64,000 nt of DNA from CAWKCE01 sp032127035. Its GTDB lineage: Bacteria > Actinomycetota > Actinomycetes > JAHEKZ01. Positions within the stretch are counted from its first letter, which is position 1; each line of letters begins with the position of its first letter. The notes under the pieces are model-generated. The model saw nothing but the letters and a program-made list of their open reading frames with translations, was not told the DNA's origin and searched no databases. Both the position numbers and the translations under genes were made by a program. Shown in pieces: positions 14,673 through 25,067 of this stretch. The stretch is from assembly GCA_963848085.1 (NCBI GenBank), contig CAWKCE010000003.1:372001-436000 (forward strand), read 5' to 3'.

Positions 14673-17642
14673 GTGACTTTCGACAGCCCGCCGCCCCCAC
14701 CGGCCGCCGCGACACCGCCGGACCGGCGGCCGCGACGGCGCCGAGCGCTGATCCCGACCCTGTTGGTCGTGGGTGGCCTGCTGGTCCTGTTCGCGCTGTT
14801 CGTGGGCTTCTACACCGACTGGCTGTGGTTCCGCGACGTCGGGTACGAGTCGGTCTTCACCAAGCAGCTCTGGGTACGGGCGCTGCTGTTCGTCTTCTTC
14901 TTCGGACTCACCGCGGCGGTCGTCGCGGTCAACGGTTGGCTGGCCTACCGCTTCCGGCCGGTGTTCCGCTCGATCTCGCTCGAGCAGCAGAGCCTGGACC
15001 GGTACCGCATTGCACTGGAGCCGTTCCGCAAGCTCGCGCTCGTTGCCGTGTCCGGGCTGTTTGGCTTCTTCGTCGGCACCTCGGCCCTGGCTGAGTGGCG
15101 GTCGTTCCTGCTGTGGCAGAACGCGACGAACGTCGGCACCGTCGACCCACAGTTCAACGTCGACCTTTCCTTCTACATGTTCTCCCTGCCCTGGTGGCGG
15201 TTCCTGGTGGGCGCGGCCATGGTCATCGTGGTCATCTCGCTGCTCGTCTCGGCCGGCGTCCACTACGTCTACGGGGGACTGCGGCTGCAGACCGAGGGTG
15301 AGCGCACGACGCGGGCAGCTCGCGCGCAGCTGTCCGTCCTGATCGGCGTCTTTATCCTGCTCAAGGCCGCCGCCTACTGGCTGGACCGCTACGACCTGGT
15401 GCTGGCGAACAACAGCCTGTTCACCGGCGCGGGATACACCGACGTGAACGCGGTGCTGCCGGCCAAGTCGATCCTGGCTGTCGTCGCCCTGATCTCCGGC
15501 GTCCTGTTCTTGGTGAACGTCTTCCAAAAGACGTGGCGACTGGCGGTCCTGAGCCTGGGACTGATGGTCCTCAGTGCCTTCATCATCGGTGGCATCTGGC
15601 CGTTGATCGTCCAGCAGTTCCAGGTCGACCCGACTGAGGACGTCAAGGAGAGCCCGTACATCGAGCGCAACATCGAGGCGACGCTGGACGCCTACGACCT
15701 GACCGACATCCAGCGGCAGGAGTACCTCGCCCAGCTCAGACCGGATGTGACGCAGTTCGAGGAGTCCAAGGGGACGATCGAGAACGTCCGGCTGATGGAC
15801 CCGTCACGGCTGTCCCCGACGTTTGACCAGCTGCAGCAGGTCAAGGGCTACTACACGTTCCAGGACCCGCTGGACGTCGACCGGTACACCATCGACGGCA
15901 AGCAGCAGGACGTGATTGTCGCCCCGCGCGAGCTGGACTTCGCGGGCGTGCCTGAGGCGCAGCGGAACTGGATCAACGAGCACCTCACGTACACCCATGG
16001 GTACGGACTGGTCGCCGCCTACGGCAACCGGGCCAGGCCCACCGGCACCCCTGACTTCGCTGAGTTCGACATCCCGCCGCAGGGCGTGCTGGAGATCGAG
16101 CAGCCGCGCATCTACTTCGGCGAGCGGACGCCCGACTACTCGATCGTGGGTGCACCGGAAGGCGCCGACGCCCGAGAGCTCGACTACCCGGACGACACCG
16201 CCGCGAACGGCGTGCGCTCCTACACCTACACGGGGGAGGGCGGCGTCCCGGTGGGGTCGCTGGTGAACCGGCTGGCGTACGCGTGGAAGTTCCAGGAGAG
16301 CAATATCCTCCTGTCGGACACCATCAACACCGACTCGAAAATCCTGTACATCCGCGACCCGCGGCAGCGCATCGAGCAAGTAGCCCCCTGGCTGACGCTC
16401 GACGCCGACCCCTACGCGACGGTGGTCGACGGCCGGGTGGTGTGGCTGGTCGACGGCTACACCACGAGCAACGGCTACCCGTACGCGCAGCGGCAGTTCT
16501 TCGGCGACCTCACCACGGACTCCTTGACCTCGCAGTCCGGGATCGCGGTCCAGGTCCGGGACCAGATCAACTACATCCGCAACTCGGTCAAGGCGACCGT
16601 CGATGCGTACGACGGCACGGTGACGCTGTACGCCTGGGACGAGTCGGACCCGGTGCTGCAGACCTGGCGCAAGGCTTTCCCTGGGACTGTGGTGGACCGC
16701 GACCAGATCAGCGAAAGCCTGCTGGCACACATCCGGTACCCAGAGGACATGTTCAAGGTCCAGCGTGAGCTCTATGCGCGCTACCACGTCACCGACCCGC
16801 AGGTCTTCTACACCTCCAACGACGCCTGGCAGGTGCCGAGCGACCCGACGGTGGAAGGTGTCGGCGACGTCGCCCAGCCCCCGTACTACCTCACCTTGCG
16901 GATGCCGGGAACGCCGGACCCGCGCTTCTCGCTGACGACGACGTACGCGCCGGTGAACCGCGAGACGTTGGCCGCGTTCCTGGCAGTGAACGGTGACGCG
17001 ACCGACCCGGACTACGGGACCATGCGTGTGCTCGAGCTGCCTCGGAACACCACGATCCCCGGTCCGAGCCAGATGCAGAACAAGATCGAGTCCGACCCCA
17101 ACGTCGCCGACGCCCTGCTCGCCCTGCGTCGAGGCAATGCTGAGGTCGAGCTGGGCAACCTGCTCACCCTTCCCGTCGCGGGCGGCTTGATGTACGTCGA
17201 GCCCGTGTACGTCCGAGCCAACGCCGGTGCGTCGTTCCCGACCTTGCAGAAGGTGCTGGTGTCGTTCGGCTCGAGCATCGCCTTCGAGGACACCTACGGT
17301 GAGGCGCTGGCTGTGCTGTTCGAGGGCGCCGTGGCCATCGACAACGGTGGCGGTGGCGGCGGTGGCGGTGGCGGTGGCGGTGGCGGCGGTGGTGGCGGGG
17401 ACACCGGTGCCCAAGCCCGTCTGGTGAACGCGCTGGAGGACGCCAAGCGCGCCTACGAGGACGGTCAGGCCGCACTGGCCGAGGGTGACTTCGCCGCGTA
17501 CGGGGAGGCGCAGGACCGCCTGGCCGCCGCGCTCGACGCAGCGGACCGCGCGGCCAGCCGGTTGGGCATCTCGCCCACAGACCCGACGGTGCCGTCTCCG
17601 ACGCCCTCCCCGAGCGCCACGGCTGCCCTCTTCGGCCGGTAG
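14673..17642 (+). CDS. UPF0182 large membrane protein
   Basis: 989 residues from GTG 14673. The N-terminal third has about seven transmembrane helices, including LIPTLLVVGGLLVLFALFVG at residues 26-45; the rest is a large, probably extracytoplasmic domain with family segments such as EQVAPWLTLDADPYATVVDGR. UPF0182 function is unknown. Residues 892-909 are 18 consecutive glycines encoded by GGT/GGC codons, followed by a charged helix and a Pro/Thr/Ser tail. GTG is chosen over the further upstream ATG 14619, which would lie outside the family's usual length. Confidence 0.9.
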   Translation: MTFDSPPPPPAAATPPDRRPRRRRALIPTLLVVGGLLVLFALFVGFYTDWLWFRDVGYESVFTKQLWVRALLFVFFFGLTAAVVAVNGWLAYRFRPVFRSISLEQQSLDRYRIALEPFRKLALVAVSGLFGFFVGTSALAEWRSFLLWQNATNVGTVDPQFNVDLSFYMFSLPWWRFLVGAAMVIVVISLLVSAGVHYVYGGLRLQTEGERTTRAARAQLSVLIGVFILLKAAAYWLDRYDLVLANNSLFTGAGYTDVNAVLPAKSILAVVALISGVLFLVNVFQKTWRLAVLSLGLMVLSAFIIGGIWPLIVQQFQVDPTEDVKESPYIERNIEATLDAYDLTDIQRQEYLAQLRPDVTQFEESKGTIENVRLMDPSRLSPTFDQLQQVKGYYTFQDPLDVDRYTIDGKQQDVIVAPRELDFAGVPEAQRNWINEHLTYTHGYGLVAAYGNRARPTGTPDFAEFDIPPQGVLEIEQPRIYFGERTPDYSIVGAPEGADARELDYPDDTAANGVRSYTYTGEGGVPVGSLVNRLAYAWKFQESNILLSDTINTDSKILYIRDPRQRIEQVAPWLTLDADPYATVVDGRVVWLVDGYTTSNGYPYAQRQFFGDLTTDSLTSQSGIAVQVRDQINYIRNSVKATVDAYDGTVTLYAWDESDPVLQTWRKAFPGTVVDRDQISESLLAHIRYPEDMFKVQRELYARYHVTDPQVFYTSNDAWQVPSDPTVEGVGDVAQPPYYLTLRMPGTPDPRFSLTTTYAPVNRETLAAFLAVNGDATDPDYGTMRVLELPRNTTIPGPSQMQNKIESDPNVADALLALRRGNAEVELGNLLTLPVAGGLMYVEPVYVRANAGASFPTLQKVLVSFGSSIAFEDTYGEALAVLFEGAVAIDNGGGGGGGGGGGGGGGGGGDTGAQARLVNALEDAKRAYEDGQAALAEGDFAAYGEAQDRLAAALDAADRAASRLGISPTDPTVPSPTPSPSATAALFGR
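17346..17399 (+). repeat. GGT/GGC microsatellite encoding 18 Gly
   Basis: 54 bases made only of GGT and GGC codons plus one GGG, inside the UPF0182 gene. Slippage here would change the polyglycine length in frame (multiples of three), or break the last 80 residues otherwise. Confidence 0.9.
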
Positions 17643-17656
17643 GCGAAGGCGATTGC

Positions 17657-19069
17657 ATGGTGCAGGACGCAGGGTCATCACGTCCCGGTGGTGCTGCTGA
17701 CGCACTCGTCGTCTTCGGCGTGACCGGAGACCTCTCCTACAAGAAGATCTTCCCCGCTCTTCACAACCTCGCTCGACGAGGGCGGCTGGGGATCCCGGTG
17801 GTCGGGGTTGCGCGGGGGGATCGGACCGACGAGTGGCTGCACGAACACGCCCGACAGAGCATCGCCGAGCACGGCGCCGACGTCGATGACGCCGCGACGA
17901 CGGAGGTCGTGAAGAGCCTGGTCTTCGTCCCCGGGGACTACCAGGACAAGGGGACGTTCGAACGCCTCCAAGCGGCACTCGGGGATGCCCAACGACCGCT
18001 GTACTACCTGGCGATCCCGCCGAGCCTGTTCGAGACCGTGGTGGGTCAGCTGCAGGAGGCCGGGCTCACCCGACAGGGCAGGGTCGTGGTGGAGAAGCCG
18101 TTCGGCCGTGATCTTGCGTCCATGCGAGAGCTCGACAGCGTCCTGCATGACGCCTTCGGCGAGGACGACGTCTTCCGCATTGACCACTATCTGGGCAAGG
18201 AGTCGGTGCAGAACCTGCTCTACTTCCGGTTCGCGAACTCCTTCCTCGAGCCGATCTGGAACCGGTCGCACGTCTCCAGCGTGCAGATCACGATGGCCGA
18301 GGAGTTCGGCGTGGTGGGTCGAGGAGCCCTCTACGACGAGCTCGGAGCGATCCGCGATGTCGTGCAGAACCACCTTCTTCAGGTGGTCTCGCTGCTGGCG
18401 ATGGAGCCGCCGGTGAGCATGGCGGCGGGCCCCTTGCGGGACGAGCGAGTCAAGGTGCTCGCGGCGGTCCGACCGCCGCAGCGGGCGGACCTGGTGCGCG
18501 GGCAGTACCTCGGCTACACCGAGGAGTCGGGCGTCGCGGCAGGATCGACGACCGAGACGTATGCCGCGCTCCGCCTCCACCTCGACTCGTGGCGCTGGGC
18601 TGGGGTGCCCTTTCTGATCCGGGCCGGAAAGAACCTGCCCGTCACGGCCACCGAGGTGCTGGCGACGTTCCACCGGCCGCCGCAGCACCTGTTCGACGAA
18701 GCGCTGCCGCGTGACAGCAACCACCTGCGGTTCCGGCTGGGGCCGGATCGGGTGGCCATCGCCCTCGGGGTACGCACCAAGCGTCCGGGCGACGAAGAGG
18801 TCGGCCGAAACGTGGAGCTGTTCATGAGCGATGACGCAGCGGGTGTGATGACGGCGTACGAACGGCTGATCGACGACGCGATCGACGGTGACCAGACGCT
18901 GTTCGCCCGCGCTGATGGTGTGGCTGCGGCTTGGCGCCTGGTGGACGAGATCACCGACGGCCACGACGGTGAGGTGCCGGAGCTCTATCGCCCCGGCACC
19001 TGGGGTCCGTCGGCCGGCGATGCCTTGGCAGCCGACGTTGGCGGCTGGCACGAGCCAGCACCTGCGTGA
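17657..19069 (+). CDS. zwf: Glucose-6-phosphate 1-dehydrogenase
   Basis: 470 residues. First enzyme of the oxidative pentose phosphate pathway, oxidising glucose 6-phosphate to 6-phosphogluconolactone with NADP. Nucleotide-binding GVTGDLSYKK is near residue 22, EKPFGRD near 147 and the active-site RIDHYLGKE near 174. Fourteen bases after UPF0182. The zwf stop overlaps the pgl start as GTGA. No opcA or transketolase genes follow, unlike many actinobacterial zwf operons. Confidence 0.95.
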   Translation: MVQDAGSSRPGGAADALVVFGVTGDLSYKKIFPALHNLARRGRLGIPVVGVARGDRTDEWLHEHARQSIAEHGADVDDAATTEVVKSLVFVPGDYQDKGTFERLQAALGDAQRPLYYLAIPPSLFETVVGQLQEAGLTRQGRVVVEKPFGRDLASMRELDSVLHDAFGEDDVFRIDHYLGKESVQNLLYFRFANSFLEPIWNRSHVSSVQITMAEEFGVVGRGALYDELGAIRDVVQNHLLQVVSLLAMEPPVSMAAGPLRDERVKVLAAVRPPQRADLVRGQYLGYTEESGVAAGSTTETYAALRLHLDSWRWAGVPFLIRAGKNLPVTATEVLATFHRPPQHLFDEALPRDSNHLRFRLGPDRVAIALGVRTKRPGDEEVGRNVELFMSDDAAGVMTAYERLIDDAIDGDQTLFARADGVAAAWRLVDEITDGHDGEVPELYRPGTWGPSAGDALAADVGGWHEPAPA

Positions 19070-19739
19070 CCGGCGAACAGATGCGGGTGGAGTGCTTACC
19101 GACCGCTGATGCCGCAGTCGGTCGCGCCGCCGAGGTGATCGCCGATCTGCTCGGGCGTGCCGTGGGAGACCGCGGTCACGGGCTGCTGGCGCTCAGTGGT
19201 GGGCACACCGCGGCGCGGCTGGCGAAAGGATTGGCCGAGGCTGACCCGCCGTGGACCGCAGTCCAGCTCTTCCAGGTCGACGAGCGGCTGGTCCCGTCCG
19301 ACCACGCAGACCGCAACTGGCGGTCGCTGTCCCTTCTCGCCCGCCGGCTGCCCGAGGGTCATGCCCACCCGATGCCGGTCGAGGACGGTCGCGGCGCTGA
19401 CCACTATCAGGTGACGCTCGTGGCGGCCGCTGGGTCGCCTCCGGTGCTCGACGTGGTCCAGCTGGGCGTGGGCGCCGATGGCCACACGGCGTCGCTTCCA
19501 CCCGGCGACCCCGTACTGGAGGTCCTCGACCGCGACGTCGCGCTGTCGGACGAGTACGCAGGTCACCGAAGGATGACGTTGACCGTGCCGATGCTGCGGC
19601 GCGCCCGGACCGTCGTCTGGGTTGTCGTCGGTGCGGACAAAGCCGATGCCGTTGCCCGAATGTTCAGCGGCGACCCGTCATCGGTGGCCGGCCGAGTTGC
19701 CACCGCCTCCTCGGTCCTCGTCGTCGACGAGGAAGCGGC

Positions 19740-20666
<927 letters not shown>

Positions 20667-20790
20667 CGAGTCACTCCTTCTGCCCGACGATGCGTCGGAG
20701 CTGTCAGGCGAGCCTAGGTGCTCCGCCCCGCCTGACGCGGGCCGAATTTGTCCGCAGTGCGGTGGGTGCGTAGGCTGGGCGGGCAATCGA

Positions 20791-20867
20791 CGCGGGGTGG
20801 AGCAGCTCGGTAGCTCGCTGGGCTCATAACCCAGAGGTCGCAGGTTCAAATCCTGCCCCCGCTACCA
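20791..20867 (+). tRNA. tRNA-fMet (initiator, CAT anticodon)
   Basis: 77 bases with encoded CCA. Acceptor CGCGGGG/CCCCGCT leaves position 1:72 unpaired (C:T), the initiator hallmark; the anticodon stem CTGGG/CCCAG has the three G:C pairs needed for P-site binding, around CTCATAA; T-loop GGTTCAAATCC. The last 43 bases (20823-20865) occur again at four places downstream, so this gene looks like an integration site. Confidence 0.95.
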
Positions 20868-20880
20868 CGGAAAGTGCAGG

Positions 20881-20919
20881 TCAAGGGCCTGGTCACCGGA
20901 AACGGGACCAGGCCCTTGA
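20881..20919 (+). terminator. Hairpin terminator after tRNA-fMet
   Basis: TCAAGGGCCTGGTC (20881-20894) pairs perfectly with GACCAGGCCCTTGA (20906-20919) around an 11-base loop, 13 bases after the tRNA CCA. Analogous hairpins follow att copies 2, 3 and 4. Confidence 0.75.
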
Positions 20920-21159
20920 CCGTTCTTGACCGCAGCCGGACGTTGGGGGACGACCCTGGATGTTCTGGGACTCACACGGTCAATAGGGCCCGATTCGCCG
21001 ACTTCGAAGCGTGTGACAGGACGCAACTCGGTGCCTCGTGCCTCGCGACACGTTCCCCTCCGCTTGCGCGTCACAGGCGGCGAAGTGACGTGCCTGGCCT
21101 AGCCGAGTCTGAGTGTGGCTGACTCACCCTGGCCAACCCCGGGTCACGCCGGGCGGCGG

Positions 21160-21612
21160 CTACTCCCCGGTGTCGTGGAGGTGTGTCGCATATGCGGTGA
21201 GGAAGGCGCGGCCCATCTTGGCGCTGCCGAACCGGCGGTAGAAGAACCCCAGCACCCCGGAGGCTGTGATGTCGCTGATGATCAGCCGGTGTTTGACGCC
21301 GGTGTCGGTGGGGGTGAACTCATCGCGGAAGTGCGTCGTGGTCGTGACTGACGAGCCGGCCTGGTACTCCTCGTCCACATCCAGGGTGACAAGGTCGTGG
21401 TCAAGGTTCACGGTGATGGCCGTGCGGGTCATGGTGCCTTCGTTGGTCTGGATGATGACCGAACCGGCTGACTTCTCCAGCACCTCGACACTGGTCATCC
21501 CCGGCATGTGGCGCACGACCCCCGCGAAGAGGTCGCCGGGGTCCTCCAGCGCGCGTTTCACGTCCTCGATGCTGCAGTCGATCTGCTGGGAGCCGTCGAA
21601 CCACACTGACAT
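21160..21612 (-). CDS. SRPBCC-like lipid-binding family protein
   Basis: 150 residues from ATG 21612. The pattern of an N-terminal strand with helix (FDGSQQIDCSIEDVKRALEDPGDL), a long antiparallel sheet and a C-terminal helix (FYRRFGSAKMGRAFLTAYATHL) fits the START/SRPBCC fold that holds hydrophobic ligands. No catalytic residues can be named. It is the only intact gene in the first segment after the tRNA; whether it is native or element cargo is unclear. Ribosome-binding AAGGACCC precedes the start. Confidence 0.7.
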   Translation of the reverse strand: MSVWFDGSQQIDCSIEDVKRALEDPGDLFAGVVRHMPGMTSVEVLEKSAGSVIIQTNEGTMTRTAITVNLDHDLVTLDVDEEYQAGSSVTTTTHFRDEFTPTDTGVKHRLIISDITASGVLGFFYRRFGSAKMGRAFLTAYATHLHDTGE

Positions 21613-22487
21613 CTTGGGTCCTTCCACGAACCGGGGCCTGTGGTTGTCCCGTAGGGTCGGCGAGGCGCGCTTCTGCGTTCTCGTCGCGCAGGGCTGACGC
21701 TCAGGGACCAACGTACCCGCCTACGCCCCAGGCAGGACGGCTTGCGCCCCGTGGACCCACCCAGTCGCCTGCGGCTGCGCTACCGGATCGCGCTCATGAC
21801 GCACTGACTCCCTGACAGCCGAGCGCGTCGTCGCGGATCAGGGCACGCCTTGCAGATGGAGAGTGAGGAGGGCCAGGGGCCCACATTGCCCGCATGACCG
21901 CAAGTGCATCCTTGTGGGCGGAAACGACGCAACTAGTGGTGCGTCCACAGGCGGCGGAGTGACACGGCCGCGATCGGGGCGATACGCGGCGGAGTGACAC
22001 GGCCGGCGTAGTGGTCGCCCGAGTTGCGCTGCCGCGTTCCCTCAGCCGATGAGCGAGTGGTCCCGACCGCCCCTCATGGCCGCCATGCGGTTGCGTCGAG
22101 AGCGGTGGCAATGGAGCAAACGGGAATCGGTCCCGTGCCTCTATCAGTTGCTGTCAGTAGCCGGAGATATCGAGTCCCCGCACGTTGGTGTGATTGCGCG
22201 GAGTGAAGACGGAGCCCATACGTTTGACGACGGTGCTGTATTCCCAGCAAATGATTCCCGTCGGGGCGCGCTGAGACCGTGACCAACTCGTCGCAGCCAC
22301 ACGCCGAGTGTCAGCAGCGGGAGACGGTGAGGATGTGCGGACCGATACGGGGTGGTCGAACGGCTGCCACAAGTCTCACGGGACTACTACGGGTGCCCCG
22401 CAACTAGGCGTCAGAGGGCGGACGATCAGTCGGACCTGGGAGCACGAAACGGGCACGGGCGTCACCAGGCGCAAACCCTTCCCGCGA
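21613..22487. other. Gene-poor stretch before att copy 2
   Basis: No supported gene over 875 bases; frames are short and lack conserved sequence. It contains two exact copies of a 20-base repeat (21951-21970 and 21986-22005). Its last about 130 bases are similar to those before att copy 4 (see 29600-29718), which suggests element-end sequence. Confidence 0.5.
21951..22005. repeat. Tandem pair of a 20-base repeat
   Basis: GCGGCGGAGTGACACGGCCG occurs at 21951-21970 and 21986-22005, and again with one change at 22759-22778. It may be the relic end of an insertion sequence, but no transposase or clear terminal inverted repeat is seen. Confidence 0.6.
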
Positions 22488-22530
22488 CTCATAACCCAGA
22501 GGTCGCAGGTTCAAGTCCTGCCCCCGCTAC
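22488..22530 (+). repeat. att copy 2: duplicate of tRNA-fMet 3' half
   Basis: 43 bases differing by one base (AAGTCC for AAATCC) from tRNA positions 20823-20865, starting exactly at the anticodon-loop CTCATAA. Upstream sequence is unrelated to the tRNA 5' half, so no functional tRNA results. Interpreted as an attachment site left by integration. Confidence 0.85.
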
Positions 22531-22914
22531 GAAAGATCGCAGGTCAGAGGCGGTTTCCGGAGAGATCCGGAGGCCGCCTCTGATGCTTCTCCGGGGGTCA
22601 ATGTCAGCAGGATGTCAGCAGACGCTGCGCGCTGCGTGGCGCTCACACCGGACTGTGAGGCACACTTCGGCTGGCTGTGAGGCGGTTGGTGACCGTATGG
22701 AGCCTGCTTCGCATCGGAAGTCTTCCCGTTCACGAAGACCCGGTGGCCCGCCATGCACGCGGCGGAGTGACATGGCCGCCTTCGCGGCGCAGTGATGCAG
22801 GTCGTCGAAATCGTCAACGCGGTCGCGGCCTTTTGGGTGAGACGGTGCGAGAGCAGCGTCCAAAGTCCCTCTTGGCTGCGCCCGCGGTGGCGGGCGGTTC
22901 CCCTGGGCGGTGGT
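22531..22914. other. Stretch after att copy 2 with hairpin and repeat
   Basis: A hairpin with arms CAGAGGCGG (22545-22553) and CCGCCTCTG (22574-22582), plus inner CCGGA/TCCGG, stands where the tRNA terminator stands after the true gene. The third copy of the 20-base repeat (GCGGCGGAGTGACATGGCCG) is at 22759-22778. No gene is supported. Confidence 0.5.
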
Positions 22915-23306
22915 CTCAGCTTCCAGGACAACGCGGAATCGTGCTCTGCCGGATCGGAGGTGGTCGACTGCTTCGTTGACCTGCTCGAAGGAGTAGGTCT
23001 CGCAGATGGGAGCGATGTCATGGCGGGCTGCGAAGTCGAGCATGGTGAGTGCGGTGGTCGGGCTGCCCGATGGGGAGCTCGAGACCGATCGGTTGGCCAT
23101 CATCGGTTCGGTGTTGGCGATGTCGAGTGGGGCGGGAACGGCACTGAGCACGTGGAGGCTGCCCTGACGCCGCAGGGTGCCGAGGTAGGCGTTCCAGTCC
23201 AGGGGGACGTTCACCGTCGACAGGAGGAGATCGAAGGAGTCGCGTGTCGATGCGATGGCCTGGCCGTCGCGGGAGTCGAGCCCGTGGTGAGCGCCGAGGC
23301 GCCTAC
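22915..23306 (-). pseudogene. Zinc-type alcohol dehydrogenase, N-terminally truncated
   Basis: About 130 residues matching the C-terminal third of an AdhC/CAD-type NADP-dependent medium-chain alcohol dehydrogenase: RLGAHHGLDSRDGQA (end of the Rossmann half), then LDWNAYLGTLRRQGSLHVL, SGSPTTALTMLDFAARHDIAP and a closing SGRARFRVVLEAE. Everything upstream, including the zinc ligands and GxGxxG, is missing; an in-frame stop and unrelated sequence occur beyond 23306. The natural stop also seems lost, as the frame runs on to 22615. A dead remnant, probably left by a rearrangement. Confidence 0.8.
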
Positions 23307-23748
23307 GTCACGGTGCTGTTGAGATACCGACATCGGAGTGCCGACCGACCGAGGACTTCGTTCCCGGCGGTAGCGACCGCAGTGCGTAGCGCTCCAGTGA
23401 CAGGGCCCGAGAACTGCCCGCAGGCGTGTAGCTACCCGGGGGAACCTTTCGAGAAGGCGGACAACTTCACCCACAGGCTTCCGAAGAGTGATCGGGGTCG
23501 GGACGCGGTCGGATAGATACGGGCCCGTGCGCATTCGCCTCGGCCCGCGTCAGCCCTCTGCGACAACCCGCTCGAGGTCCGCCCCGACGTCGAAGCCGGA
23601 TTCGACCACCTGGTCTTGCACGCCCCGGCGTGTGTTCCGGAGAGTCTCATCGCCTCGTTCGGCGCGAGGTCGTCGCTCTGCTGCGCGGGCTGGCCTGAGG
23701 AACCGGGGGAGCCGATAGCATGCCGGCGTCCTAGACGGGAGACCTCCC
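23307..23748. other. Non-coding stretch
   Basis: 442 bases without a supported gene. A minus-strand frame at 23550-23650 reads like the tail of a protein (GVQDQVVESGFDVGADLERV) but has no recognisable partner and no start nearby; it may be another fragment. Confidence 0.3.
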
Positions 23749-24720
23749 TTGCGCACCCACGCCACCATCACCGCACTTCTCCTCGCTGTTCTCCTCGGGC
23801 TCGGCGGGCTCGCGCCCGCCTTCGCCGCCGGTGGGCCGCCGACGGTCACGTCACTGGCCCCTGCGCCGGTCGATCCCGACGGAGTGCTCACCGTCGTCGG
23901 GGCCGGCTGCGACCCGGGCTCCCCGGTCTCGTTCGAGCTCTTCGACACCTCCGGTGGGGCACCGGCCCTGACGCTCCACGGCACGACGAGCGGAGTGGTC
24001 GCCGACGGCAGCGGCGGATTCGACCACGGAATCGCGCTGGGCAGCCACTTCGCGGCAGGCAATGAGATCGGGGTCGCTTCGTCGTGCACATCGACGTTCG
24101 ACTGGGCTCAGGCCAGCAATCCCGTCGCTGACAACTCCTACGTCCTGATCGCGCTCTCGGCGGGGAGTGTCCAGGTGAGCGTCGCGTCGCGGGTCGGCTT
24201 CGGCTCACGACCCAAGGTCCTGGTGACCACGACCGACGCGCCGGGTCAGCTGACGGTGACGGTGGACGGCGCTCAGGTCTATGCCAGCTCGACGGGGGGC
24301 GCTCCGGTGACCTTCCGGCTATCTCGCTCGCTCAGCATCGGCACGCATAGCGTGGGCGCGGACTACGATCCGGCCGTGGCCACGGCTTCCAGCGCCACGG
24401 ACACGGCGACGGTTCGGGTGGTGAAAGCAGGAGCCCGCATCACGCTGACCCGCGCCACCGCCGGCGCCGCCCGGGTCGGCAGGCTGGTCAAGCTCAAGGT
24501 CGCGATCGCCTCGACCGGACCCCGCACCGGGACCGTCAAGATCAAGGACGGTGCCAGGACGCTCCGCACCCGTGTCCTTCGGGCAGGAGACGACGGACGC
24601 AAGGTCATCCAGGTGAGAATGCGCGACGCCGGCGTGCGGACGCTGACCGCGCGGTTCGTCGGGAACAGCAAGACGAAGCCGTGCACCTCTCCGAGACTCC
24701 GCGTGACGGTCTCCAGGTAG
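23749..24720 (+). CDS. Secreted Ig-like domain protein
   Basis: 323 residues from TTG 23749, with GGGAGA eight bases upstream. A signal peptide (LLLAVLLGLGGLAPAFA, cleavage near residue 27) leads into a Gly/Ser/Thr-rich body. Two bacterial Ig-like (Big_3/Big_5 type) repeats are likely: KVLVTTTDAPGQLTVTVDG...LSIGTHSVGADYDP and KLKVAIASTGPRTGTVKIKDG...RTLTARFVGNSKT. Such domains occur in surface proteins; no enzymatic or anchoring domain is present and ends without LPXTG. An exported stalk or binding protein is the most that can be said. Confidence 0.75.
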   Translation: MRTHATITALLLAVLLGLGGLAPAFAAGGPPTVTSLAPAPVDPDGVLTVVGAGCDPGSPVSFELFDTSGGAPALTLHGTTSGVVADGSGGFDHGIALGSHFAAGNEIGVASSCTSTFDWAQASNPVADNSYVLIALSAGSVQVSVASRVGFGSRPKVLVTTTDAPGQLTVTVDGAQVYASSTGGAPVTFRLSRSLSIGTHSVGADYDPAVATASSATDTATVRVVKAGARITLTRATAGAARVGRLVKLKVAIASTGPRTGTVKIKDGARTLRTRVLRAGDDGRKVIQVRMRDAGVRTLTARFVGNSKTKPCTSPRLRVTVSR

Positions 24721-25067
24721 CGGCGCAGCCGACGGTGGACGGCCGTCGACCAGTCGGCCCGGAACGTGGAAGATGGACGCCGCGAGCACCCTGGCGTCAA
24801 TCGCATCGCTGATCGCCGCGTACCGAAGGCACTTTGACGGGGAGCACTGACTCACACTCAGCTTCTCAATGGGGTGCGGGAGGTGGTGGAGCAGTTTGCT
24901 TCGGACCCCGATGTCGTCCTGGGCATCGCGACTAGCAAGTCTCGCGCCAGGGTCATGCCTTACTCCGGGCGCACCGGATCGTGGAGTACTTCGATTGCAT
25001 TATGGGTTCGATCCGGAGGACCGCAGCGGCCCTCGGATCTTCGGCACGCAACGGCTACCGTCCGTCC
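24721..25067. other. Intergenic stretch
   Basis: 347 bases with no conserved frame or strong hairpin visible. Frames on either strand are short and read as shadow. Confidence 0.3.

Noticed and set aside
21951..22005. Repeat array as a CRISPR
   Set aside because: Only two tandem units, spacer of 15 bases, and no cas genes.
22488..22530. Second initiator tRNA gene at att copy 2
   Set aside because: Only the 3' half matches; no acceptor or D-arm partner upstream. The same holds for copies 3-5.
22615..22914. Extension of the alcohol dehydrogenase frame downstream of its C-terminus
   Set aside because: Sequence after FRVVLEAE matches nothing of the family and reflects loss of the stop.
23749..24720. 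LPXTG or adhesin annotation of the Ig-like protein
   Set aside because: No sorting motif or recognised adhesin domain is visible.
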